Origin: a virus
Length of the DNA stretch: 30,607 nt
Reading direction: 5' to 3' (one strand)
Virus record (IMG/VR): IMGVR_UViG_3300035670_000940
Span: 1 to 30,607 of that record
Within the stretch, counting starts at the first letter, position 1. Each line of letters begins with the position of its first letter. Under the pieces are notes generated by a model that ran no database searches, was not told where the DNA came from, and worked only from the letters and a program-made list of their open reading frames with translations. A program made the translations under genes and the position numbers. Positions 16,895 through 25,300 of this stretch are shown piece after piece.

Positions 16895-16951
16895 GCCGGT
16901 CGGTGCCAACAACCCGTTCGCACAAACCCGTATGCGATTACACCGACCGGC
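16895..16951. repeat. 11-bp perfect inverted repeat upstream of the late operon
   Basis: GCCGGTCGGTG (16895-16905) and CACCGACCGGC (16941-16951) are exact complements with a 35-base loop. The right arm ends just before a -10-like TATGCT (16958-16963) that precedes the first late gene, and the left arm begins seven bases before the 5' end of the tRNA-like gene. It may be an operator pair for a late regulator, or arms of a site-specific DNA-binding protein. Confidence 0.6.
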
Positions 16952-16973
16952 GTAATGTATGCTAGCAGGCACG

Positions 16974-17786
16974 ATGGCACGTCGCGCTCCGAAGAATCCG
17001 ATCAACGACATCGTGGATACGGTTGGTGGCTGGTTGGGTGGTCGTGGTCCTGGGACGAATCCGCAGGTGCAAGCTGCGATGCAGGCCACTCGTGCTATTG
17101 CTCGTACGGCGGATACGGCTACTGGCGGGTTCGGGCAGGCGCTTCTTTCTGATGCTCAACGGATGGCGATGACTGGATCGTCGACGCCTTCGGCGTTGTA
17201 CAAGACGGCTGCGGTGAATCTGGGGGCTGCTGCTGCTGGTGTGGGGGCAGCGAAAGTGGTTGGGAAGGCAGCAAGTAAGGTCGTCGAGTCCGGTGTCCCT
17301 GCCCGCATAGTCAATAAAGCGCGTGGAGAAATAGTTGGCTTGCACGGTTCTCCAACCCAGGGCTTGAAAGTCATTGAGCCACGCATCCCCACCAAAGGCC
17401 CCAACAAAGGAAAAGGTGAGCAGGTTTATCTATTCCGCACAGACCAATCCCCTGCCAGAAACGCGAACCTTGCCAAATTTGGGAAACAGAATACCGACCT
17501 TTCCGACAGCATCGAACTATCCCGAAAGTATGCAACTGGTGAAATGGGTTGGCTAAAACCCCAAACGCCAAGTGGACAGGGTTCTGTTTATGTTGTTCGC
17601 ACCCCAACGAAAACCACGGATTTGTCCCAAGAGACACTAAATCGCGGAATCTTGGCCACTTCGTCTACATCAAAAGCAAAAGTTGTTTCAGAAATACAAT
17701 TAGGTAGTAAATCTCCTGAACAAATAGCGGCTGAAGTAACCAAAAAACTGAAGCGTTCGGGCGTAAAGATTCCTAAAAAGAAGTAA
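16974..17786 (+). CDS. Phage protein with possible ADP-ribosyltransferase-like C-terminal domain
   Basis: The protein has 270 residues from ATG 16974; ATG 16959 is also in frame, but 16974 leaves a short leader behind the -10-like TATGCT and fits a near-leaderless start. Residues 1-110 are small and Ala/Gly-rich (NDIVDTVGGWLGG, TATGGFGQALLSDAQRM, AAVNLGAAAAGVGAAKVVG), a pattern of freshwater/marine actinophage head-region proteins. From residue 121 a different domain starts: VGLHGSPTQGLKVIEPR (His124), QVYLFRTD (Tyr152), GSVYVVRTP (204-211), and VSEIQLG (Glu240). H-G-S-P near the start, an aromatic strand in the middle and a late Glu recall HYE-type ADP-ribosyltransferases such as those injected by T4. 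That link is tentative. The stop overlaps the terminase ATG. Confidence 0.65.
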   Translation: MARRAPKNPINDIVDTVGGWLGGRGPGTNPQVQAAMQATRAIARTADTATGGFGQALLSDAQRMAMTGSSTPSALYKTAAVNLGAAAAGVGAAKVVGKAASKVVESGVPARIVNKARGEIVGLHGSPTQGLKVIEPRIPTKGPNKGKGEQVYLFRTDQSPARNANLAKFGKQNTDLSDSIELSRKYATGEMGWLKPQTPSGQGSVYVVRTPTKTTDLSQETLNRGILATSSTSKAKVVSEIQLGSKSPEQIAAEVTKKLKRSGVKIPKKK

Positions 17787-19762
17787 TGCCTGCTGGTCGT
17801 TCGGGGAGACGTCAAATCCCGCCACAAGACGTAGCCCGCTACTGGCAATCCAGGGCAGCAGGCATGTCGATGAAGGATGCTGCCGCTATCGCCGGTGTGC
17901 ATGTGAACACGGTCGCAAAATGGGAGGCGAAGAAACGTAAAGCCCAAGCCGAAATCAAGTTGGCTGAGGTTGAGGTTGGTCAGGTTCGCAAAAAGCAGGG
18001 TGGTGTTCAGGCTGAAGCGTGGAAAGCGGCGATGGATGTCGCTGATCTACCGCCAGTTATCCCGTATGAGCGTCTAAGCCCAGAAGCGCAGAGGGGTTGG
18101 GATGATTTCGATTACTTCCGCCGCCGCTACTTGGGTCGTGTTCCTAGCCCGTGGCAGGTGGATGCTGCGTACAAGATCGTTCAGATGTTGGAATCGCCCG
18201 AAAAAGAGTTCATTTGCATCAACTGTCCCCCAGGTGCCGGTAAATCTACGTTGTTTCACGACTTCGCCTGTTGGATGATTGTAAGAAACCGAAAGATTCG
18301 TGTACTTATCGGCTCAGCTACGCAAACGTTGGCGAAAATGTACAGCCGTCGTATTAGGGAGACGTTGGAACGTCCGTTCCCTCTCAGCCCCGACCCGATC
18401 CTTGTAGAAAAAGGGTTGGCATTGAACGCCGAAGGGTGCCTCTCTATTGACTATGGAAGGTTCAAACCGTCATCTTCGGGTGCGTTGTGGCGTGCCGAGG
18501 AGTTCATCGTTGAACAAGAAGACCTCTCAGGTTTGGATAACAAAGAGCCGACGGTTTCGTCGTACGGTATTGACTCAGAGTTCATTGGACATCGTGCCGA
18601 TCTCTGTTTGTTCGACGACGTGGCAACCCCAGAGAACGCCAAAGAGTCCGTTGCACGTGACAAACTTTTGGAACGGTGGGATACCGTGGCTGAGGCACGT
18701 GTCGACCCAGGTGGTTTGCTCGCTGTCATCGGGCAACGTCTCGGACCAGGTGACCTCTACGCCCATTGTCTCTCCAAAGTGACTTACGAGGAAGACCCTG
18801 ACGCGTATGACGGGTCCGACGTCACCGACATTTCCGACGTCAAGGAACCAGAAAAAAAATCCAAGTACACCCACTTTATTTACAAGGCGTACTACGACGA
18901 GTTGGATACAGGTAGGGAATCCCGTAAAACTACTGCACCACCGTGGCCCAACGGACCACTACTCGACCCGTACAGGTTGTCGTGGAAAGACTTGTCGTAC
19001 CTGAAACATTCAACACCAGCGAAGTTTGAGGTGATCTACCAGCAGCAGGATTTGGCGCAAGGCCAGTATTTGATTGAGCGTGTTTGGGCGACTGGCGGAA
19101 TGGGCAACGATGGGGTGCTTTATCCTGGGTGTATTGACGGCGACCGTAAAGCCGGTTACATACCTGGCGGACTAGAACCCCCGATCATCTCGATAGCGTC
19201 CGTTGACCCAAGCCCGACGAACTTTTGGGCTGTGCAATGGTGGCTGTTTCAACCGAACACCAACCTGCGTTATTTGATAGACGTTGAACGGACACGACTT
19301 ACCGCTGAGGAGTTATTGGGGTTTGATACCAGCTCTCGTGAGTACGGCGGAATAATGGAGGTTTGGCAGAACAGGTCGTTCGAGATGGGTTACCCGATCT
19401 CCCATTGGATTGTGGAAGTGAACGCTGCTCAACGGTTCTTGTTGGCTCACGATTTCGTGAGAAAGTGGCAAGCCCTCCACGGGGTTCTGGTGGTTCCTCA
19501 TACGACCTCTAGGAACAAACTAGACGAAAACCTCGGCGTGGAAGCGTTGCTGCCCCCACTGTGGAGAGCAGGTCAGGTTCGCTTGCCGACGATGCGGGAG
19601 AACTGGAAGACGCTCGCTTTCATCGAAGAAATGTCGTCGTGGACTCGGAACAAAAAGAACGGTACCGACCTTGTGATGGCCCACTGGTTCGCAGAGTTGC
19701 ACATGCCTCAGCTTGGTCCGGTGAAGCGTCCACCTCGCATGTGGCGACCAACCTGGATTTGA
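17786..19762 (+). CDS. terL: Terminase large subunit with N-terminal HTH
   Basis: The protein has 658 residues from ATG 17786 (TAATG overlap). The ATPase half shows Walker A PPGAGKST (148-155), Walker B LCLFDDV (273-279, Asp277/Asp278) and the coupling motif IGQRL (315-319). The nuclease half has Asp474 in ASVDPSPT, Glu544 in WIVEVN and Asp628 in GTDLVMAHWF, the three acidic residues of the RNase H-like headful/cos nuclease. It pumps DNA into the prohead and cuts it. The N-terminal 50 residues contain a helix-turn-helix (YWQSRAAGMSMKDAAAIAGV then HVNTVAKWEAKKRKA), a feature usual in small terminase subunits; no separate small subunit is recognised nearby, so the DNA-recognition function may be fused. 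Confidence 0.93.
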   Translation: MPAGRSGRRQIPPQDVARYWQSRAAGMSMKDAAAIAGVHVNTVAKWEAKKRKAQAEIKLAEVEVGQVRKKQGGVQAEAWKAAMDVADLPPVIPYERLSPEAQRGWDDFDYFRRRYLGRVPSPWQVDAAYKIVQMLESPEKEFICINCPPGAGKSTLFHDFACWMIVRNRKIRVLIGSATQTLAKMYSRRIRETLERPFPLSPDPILVEKGLALNAEGCLSIDYGRFKPSSSGALWRAEEFIVEQEDLSGLDNKEPTVSSYGIDSEFIGHRADLCLFDDVATPENAKESVARDKLLERWDTVAEARVDPGGLLAVIGQRLGPGDLYAHCLSKVTYEEDPDAYDGSDVTDISDVKEPEKKSKYTHFIYKAYYDELDTGRESRKTTAPPWPNGPLLDPYRLSWKDLSYLKHSTPAKFEVIYQQQDLAQGQYLIERVWATGGMGNDGVLYPGCIDGDRKAGYIPGGLEPPIISIASVDPSPTNFWAVQWWLFQPNTNLRYLIDVERTRLTAEELLGFDTSSREYGGIMEVWQNRSFEMGYPISHWIVEVNAAQRFLLAHDFVRKWQALHGVLVVPHTTSRNKLDENLGVEALLPPLWRAGQVRLPTMRENWKTLAFIEEMSSWTRNKKNGTDLVMAHWFAELHMPQLGPVKRPPRMWRPTWI

Positions 19763-19783
19763 TGTGTTATCCTAAGAGACACT

Positions 19784-20197
19784 ATGGCTAAGAAGCGTGC
19801 GACAGGCAAGCGTCGTGGTTTAGATGATTACGGCCAACCTGTTGATTTGAGCAAAGATGCTGGAAGGTCTTACGAAAGAGCAAAAGAATCGGCAAGTCGG
19901 CTCGCAGACGAACTTTCCAAAATCAGAAAACCTACTTCCGCTGACAGATTTGAATACATGTCGGACATCAAACGCAACGCCAGAAATGCCAGCGACATTC
20001 TTCGCAACAAAACTACAGAAAAAAGTCCAGCAGGATTTGGTTCTCGGCGCACCAAAATCTCCCAAGCCATCCAACTTCCTGCAGCAAAAACCAATCCGCT
20101 TGCTGGGAGAACAGTGGAGTTTGGCACTCGTTCAATGTTGCAAGGTCTTCGTTCATGGATTGCTGGTGGTGGCGGTTCACGTCTCACTGGACGCTAA
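19784..20197 (+). CDS. Basic hypothetical protein between terminase and portal
   Basis: The protein has 137 residues from ATG 19784, 22 bases after the terminase. It is rich in Lys and Arg (MAKKRATGKRRGLDDYG at the start; FGSRRTKISQAIQL in the middle; a Gly/Arg end with GGGGSRLTGR). Its central helix (SYERAKESASRLADELSKIR) is amphipathic. It may bind DNA or the inside of the head. I do not recognise the family. Its place between terminase and portal suggests a role in packaging or head completion, by context only. Confidence 0.65.
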   Translation: MAKKRATGKRRGLDDYGQPVDLSKDAGRSYERAKESASRLADELSKIRKPTSADRFEYMSDIKRNARNASDILRNKTTEKSPAGFGSRRTKISQAIQLPAAKTNPLAGRTVEFGTRSMLQGLRSWIAGGGGSRLTGR

Positions 20198-20209
20198 AGG
20201 GGTTGACCA

Positions 20210-21964
20210 TTGAGGTCGCTTGACGAAATCGTAGAACTGTACCACCAGCGCCGATTGGCGGCTGGACCTGTACATGAGCAGATGCGCCGCGTGCGCGACC
20301 TCGCTAACGGTGATGTCGTGGTACCGCTCAACGAGTTGGACCGCAACGCCAAAACCAATGTAGCCAACCTGCTTGTACAAGGGTTGGATCAGATGTCGAT
20401 GCGTGTCTCATCCACGATGCCGTCACCGTATTTTCCGCCGGTGAAGGAAGGTTCGGAGAACGCCAAGAAGTATGCGCGTATGCGCAAAAAGGCGATGCTC
20501 GGCTTCTGGGATGAGAACCGTATGCAGATGAAACTGCGTCGCCGTGCCCGACACCTGCTCGCCTACTCGTCATCGCCAGTGTTCATCAAACCTGATTTCG
20601 CTACGTTGACTCCGAAGTGGGTGGTGCGTAACCCGTTGGACACGTTCGCTGCGCCGATGGAAGACGACGAAGTAGTACCAGAGAACTGTATTTTTACTTC
20701 CCGCGTATCAGCATCATGGCTGCTCAACAACTACGGTCCGCTTGTCGCAGATCAGTTGCGTTTCGGTCGCGTTGACTCCGACGCCCGCTACACACTTCTC
20801 GAATACGTGTGCGGAGAATCCATGCAACTCGCCGTGTTGGGTGCCGAGGATAATCCTGAACTTACTCAGTCTGAGCGTGCAGGTTTGGAAGCAATCCTTT
20901 TGGAAGCAATCCCGAATCGTACCGGTATGCCACTCGCAGTCGTACCCAAGCGCATCACGCTCGACAAACCGCGAGGACAATTTGATGGTGTACTCGGAAT
21001 GTACTACACCCGTGCCCGTTTGCAAGCGTTGACAGAGATCGCTATTGAGCGCGGCATCTTCCCCGAAGAATACTTGGTTGCACGCCCAGGCGAAAACCCA
21101 GAGATTCTCCAGTTGGCTGACGGCAAGTCAGGCATTTTGGGTGTTGTCAAAGGTGGCGACATCCAACAGTTGCAACTAAACCCTGGCTACAAAACCGACA
21201 CCGCCCTCGACCGCTTAGAGCGCCAAGAACGGCTTGAAGGTGCGATACCTGCCGAGTTCGGCGGCGAATCCGCAACCAACATCCGAACCGGTCGACGAGG
21301 CGAAGCCGTCCTGTCTGCAACGGTGGATTACCGTGTACAAGAAGCACAAGAAACCTTCGCCAACTCCCTACTGCATGAAGATAAAATCGCAATCGCACTC
21401 GAAAAAGCCTATTGGGGTGACACCACCAAAACGTTCTTCCTTTCTGGTCGTACGACACAGGGACAGGAAACGTACACGCCGAACAAAGTGTGGCAAACCG
21501 ACTTCCACTATGTCGCATACTCGGCTGCCGGTTCAGACGTCAACTCGCTGATTATCGGATTGGGTCAACGATTGGGTGTCGGGCTGATGTCCAAAGAGTC
21601 TGCCCGTGAAGCCGACCCGCTTATCTCGGACCCCGATTTGGAACATGATCGCATCATCGCAGAAGGTGTTGAAGCGGCATTGCTGTCGTCAATTCAGCAG
21701 CAGGCAGCCAACCCGCAAGGCCCGTACCAGCCAGACGACTTGGCGTACCTAACGAAACTGGTTGTCGAGCAGGATGTTCCACTGTTTGATGCGGTGCGTC
21801 GTACGAACGAACGGGCACAGGAACGTCAAGCGATGGCAATGCCTGAAGGCGCACCGGAAACGATGCCAGGGTTGGCGTTGCCTGGTATGGGTGCCGAGGC
21901 ACCAATCGCAGGTCCGGCTGGGGCACCACCCATTGAGGCTCTACTAGCGCAACTGGGGGCGTAA
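20210..21964 (+). CDS. Portal protein
   Basis: The protein has 584 residues from TTG 20210, supported by AAAGGGG seven bases upstream. The N-terminal third (LYHQRRLAAGPVHEQMRRVRDLANGDV; NAKTNVANLLVQGLDQMSMRVSS) has the long helical wing of portal proteins. A hydrophobic core follows (HLLAYSSSPVFIKPDF and NPLDTFAAPM), then an acidic/basic mixed middle, a helix rich in Glu/Gln near 370-410 (YRVQEAQETFANSLLHEDKIAIALEKA), and a flexible Pro/Ala/Gly-rich C-terminus (residues about 550-584) inside the head. The length is typical. It should form the dodecameric ring through which DNA is packaged and ejected. It lies directly after terminase, the classic order. Confidence 0.85.
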   Translation: MRSLDEIVELYHQRRLAAGPVHEQMRRVRDLANGDVVVPLNELDRNAKTNVANLLVQGLDQMSMRVSSTMPSPYFPPVKEGSENAKKYARMRKKAMLGFWDENRMQMKLRRRARHLLAYSSSPVFIKPDFATLTPKWVVRNPLDTFAAPMEDDEVVPENCIFTSRVSASWLLNNYGPLVADQLRFGRVDSDARYTLLEYVCGESMQLAVLGAEDNPELTQSERAGLEAILLEAIPNRTGMPLAVVPKRITLDKPRGQFDGVLGMYYTRARLQALTEIAIERGIFPEEYLVARPGENPEILQLADGKSGILGVVKGGDIQQLQLNPGYKTDTALDRLERQERLEGAIPAEFGGESATNIRTGRRGEAVLSATVDYRVQEAQETFANSLLHEDKIAIALEKAYWGDTTKTFFLSGRTTQGQETYTPNKVWQTDFHYVAYSAAGSDVNSLIIGLGQRLGVGLMSKESAREADPLISDPDLEHDRIIAEGVEAALLSSIQQQAANPQGPYQPDDLAYLTKLVVEQDVPLFDAVRRTNERAQERQAMAMPEGAPETMPGLALPGMGAEAPIAGPAGAPPIEALLAQLGA

Positions 21965-22339
21965 ATGAGTGACACCGCATACAACGAAGGTCCAGCAATG
22001 ATGGCCGCCCGCGGACAAACATACGGGAAACGCAAACAGCAAGAAGAAGCCCAGCGTGCAGTACCGATGCGTCAAGCACCAACAGATGTTGCGGTACAAC
22101 AGCCGACACGCCGCCCCGCACCGATGGCACCTGGGGCTTTTATGCGTCCCACCGAACGCCCACAGGAACCAATCACCGCTGGCGCACCGTTCGGCGCAGG
22201 CCCAGGACCAGAAGCAGCCGGTATCCTGCCAGCAGTACCCGCAGATCGTGACGTTCTTTCGACGCTTCAGTATTTGAATCAGATGTATCCGAACAGCGAT
22301 TTGCAGAATCTAATTGACGATTTGATGATGGGGGGCTGA
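21965..22339 (+). CDS. Disordered Pro/Ala-rich protein, possible head accessory
   Basis: The protein has 124 residues starting one base after the portal stop. It is rich in Pro, Ala, Gln, Arg and Gly (residues 30-85: AQRAVPMRQAPTDVAVQQPT and onwards), so mostly disordered, with a short C-terminal amphipathic helix (LSTLQYLNQMYPNSDLQNLIDDL). This looks like a flexible linker or scaffold-type peptide. It overlaps the next gene by one base (TGATG). The function is not recognised; assembly chaperone or internal protein is plausible from position. Confidence 0.68.
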   Translation: MSDTAYNEGPAMMAARGQTYGKRKQQEEAQRAVPMRQAPTDVAVQQPTRRPAPMAPGAFMRPTERPQEPITAGAPFGAGPGPEAAGILPAVPADRDVLSTLQYLNQMYPNSDLQNLIDDLMMGG

Positions 22340-25300
22340 TGCCTCAGCTTGACCCCAAAGAAGAACAAATCATTTTCAACACGCTGCGCGATGAACAGTC
22401 ACGCATTGAACGCATGTCGGTGGTTGCATCACCCGAACTGTCGGAACGTATCGGCTCAATCTACAAAAAGAATCCAGCGATGCCAGCAGGTGTCGTTTTG
22501 GCTTCAGCGCAAGCAGGTATTCCAGACGAAATCATTGACCAGATGGGAAACCAGTTCGCTGAACAAAAGATTCGCAACGCCGAATTAGGCAAACCAAAGA
22601 AACCGAAAAACTGGTTCCAACGCAATGTCTACGACAAGTTCAAGACAGCGACCCGTTACATGTTTGCTGGGTTGGAGTTCCCGTTGCAAACCATTCAGGG
22701 TGGTGCTGCTCAAATCTTTGCCGACAACCCCGACGGTATCGACGGATGGTTTGCATCCACCGATCTTGGTTCGCTCATCAAAAACGATGAGTTGGCTGGC
22801 GAAGGATTCTTTATCGGTGGCGAAGCCAAAACATTACAACAGCAACGAGTTGAAGCGTATCGAGGTAAAACAAGTGGCGGTCAGGCGTGGACCATTGGGC
22901 GTGGTTTGGCAGGCGTCGTTTCAACCGAGGACAGTCTTGCCTACAACCTGATGTCAGGTTTAGTTGACGGTGCTATCGCCGTCAGCGTGCCTGTGTTGCC
23001 TGGGTTCAAGCAGGCTGCTGGTGCGGTGAAAGCCGCGCAGGAAGCCGGCAAAGGCGGCAAGTTCATTCGTGGTGCCGATGTTGCATTTGACATCGTTCGT
23101 GGCAAGGGTACCGCTATCCGCATGTCGGAAATGACTGGTGAACAGTTGAAAGCATTGCGTTTGGAAGCTGGTTTGTCTGGTCAAACCATTGACGCTGCGG
23201 TTGCTAATAAATGGATGGGTACAAGGAAATACCTTGCCATTCGAGAAAAACTTGTGGAAGCAAACACGATTGACGAAGTACGTGGATTGGTCGGTGACAA
23301 AGTGTATCTATCTACGGCTCAACGGTTGCGTAACGCTAGGACCACCGATGAGATAGACGAGGTGATGGCCGATGTTCTCGGTGTTGCCCAGCAGGGTTTG
23401 GTGCGCAGTGTCATGCCAGGAACCCGCAGATTTTCGGTAAGTAACGCCCGCCGCGTTCAAGCCATTGACAATCTGGTAGGCGCATTTGAAGATACAAAAC
23501 TTGGTCGTATTGCGGGTCGAGCGTTTGAGTACCGCCCGATGCAAAACATTATTGACTGGGATTCTGCTAATGAAACCGATGTGTTGCGCACGGTCAACGA
23601 CGTAGATCGCTGGTTGAAAGCCGCGCTTATCAAGGACACAGCGGAAACGGTTGTCCGTAACGGTGAAGAAATCGTTATGCCAGGACGAGTTGAGTTCTTG
23701 GATCAAGTGGTTGATGCTTTGACCGGACCGAACGCAACACCAACTGCACGCAGGGCAGCAAAAGAACGGTTTGACAACATGATGAAAGAAGCGTTGATTC
23801 GTAACGGAGGCAATGAACCAGAAGTCATCAACGCCGTGTTTGACTATCACAGGGGTTGGTTGAAGCGTTCCCGTAGTTATCACGTTTCACTTGATGGAAC
23901 CGTTGATGATGGTGGGATGTACATGGGTATTCACGGCGACAAAACATTTGCACAGGGAACGTTTGGTGGACCTTTGATGCAATCAGATTTGGCAAATGTG
24001 ATTACCGAAATGCCCGATGTTGACCAAGTTCGAGCCTTGACTGGCAGATGGAATCGTATTTGGCGCAAACGCCCAACGGCATCAGGTTTGGATGTGTATG
24101 CCGATGAGAACATTCAACGACTTGCAGAAGCAGGCAGATTGAGGTTGCCGTTGGCGGTTGTCAGGAATCTACAAGAAAATGTGTTCAGGAAAATCGTTTT
24201 GGCTACCGGCGGATACGCAGTAAGAAACATTGCGGAAGGACAAATAAGTTTGACGCTTTCCCAACGACCAGTAACCAGCCTGTTTCGCCACCCATTACAG
24301 CACATGCAATGGATTGCCCACGACTTCGCAGCAGGCAGATCGGGCAGGCTCGGTCGTTTAGGTATCGGTGATTTGATGGGTGAACGTTGGACTGACGACA
24401 TCGCTATTGCCAGCCAAACCGAATACCAAAAAGCAACAGGTCTAGCCGTAACATCCCACTACAAAAACCCGACAACAATTCTTCGACGCGGGACACGCAC
24501 CGGCGATTTCGGTGTTGCCCGACGAGGCGTTGACGACAAAGTACGAGTCGTGTCCGGTCACGCCGATCAAGTCGGACGTATGAACGCAGACCCAGTGATG
24601 CGCCAGTTGGCCGACGGAATGAGCGACGACGAACTTATCGACTTTATTCGCACCACGGACGAAGGAAAAACATGGTTCCGTGACCAACAGGATTACCACA
24701 TCAACGGACGCCCAGTACTTGACACCAGCGGTCCCAAACCAGTATGGACTACACAAAGCGTTGATTTGAATGACGAACACAACTTGCGCATGTTGCTTCA
24801 GTCGTATCGCAGCCGATACAACATGATTGTTGGCGGCCATGAAAGCGTCAGATTGGCTGTTGCAAAAGGTTTGATGGAACCCAAACAGTTGTCTGATGCC
24901 GACATAGCCAAGAACGGGTTGCGACCCGAAGACGCTGGAACCGTAAAACAAATCACTATCGGCAACCGTGTTCTTGATGTACGCGTAGACGCGAACGACT
25001 ACACCATCGTCCGCCCGTTCGCTTTCCGTAACGGTGAAGCAACGAAAGACCTTGAAGATTTGCTTGGGCGCAGCGGCATCTATGACGATCCGAAAATTGC
25101 CCAAGAACTCACCTACGAAAGCAGGGCAACACCACAGCTCGCTCGAAGGGGAGTCAAAGAAGCATGGGATGACACCACCGACAGGTTCTTCGGTTTCATT
25201 GCAGGCAAACCATTGAAAGTGTTGGAACGTTCCCCAGCGTGGCGTCAACGGTTCTATTCGTGGGCCATTGACGAAATGGTTACGTCTCTGTCGCCAGCCG

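Larger units (their letters stand above)
16089..16973. other. Divergent noncoding region, about 0.9 kb
   Basis: No convincing protein gene is seen. A 174-codon plus-strand frame (16170-16694) and the upward extension of gene 1 to 16388 are open, but both have an Arg/Gly/Pro-rich composition that just reflects GC content and neither has a ribosome site. The region holds G-runs, nested inverted and direct repeats, a terminator-like hairpin, the tRNA-Pro-like element and an 11-bp inverted repeat listed separately. Being between divergent transcription units and upstream of the terminase, it is a candidate for a replication origin, a packaging signal, or noncoding RNA genes. Confidence 0.6.
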
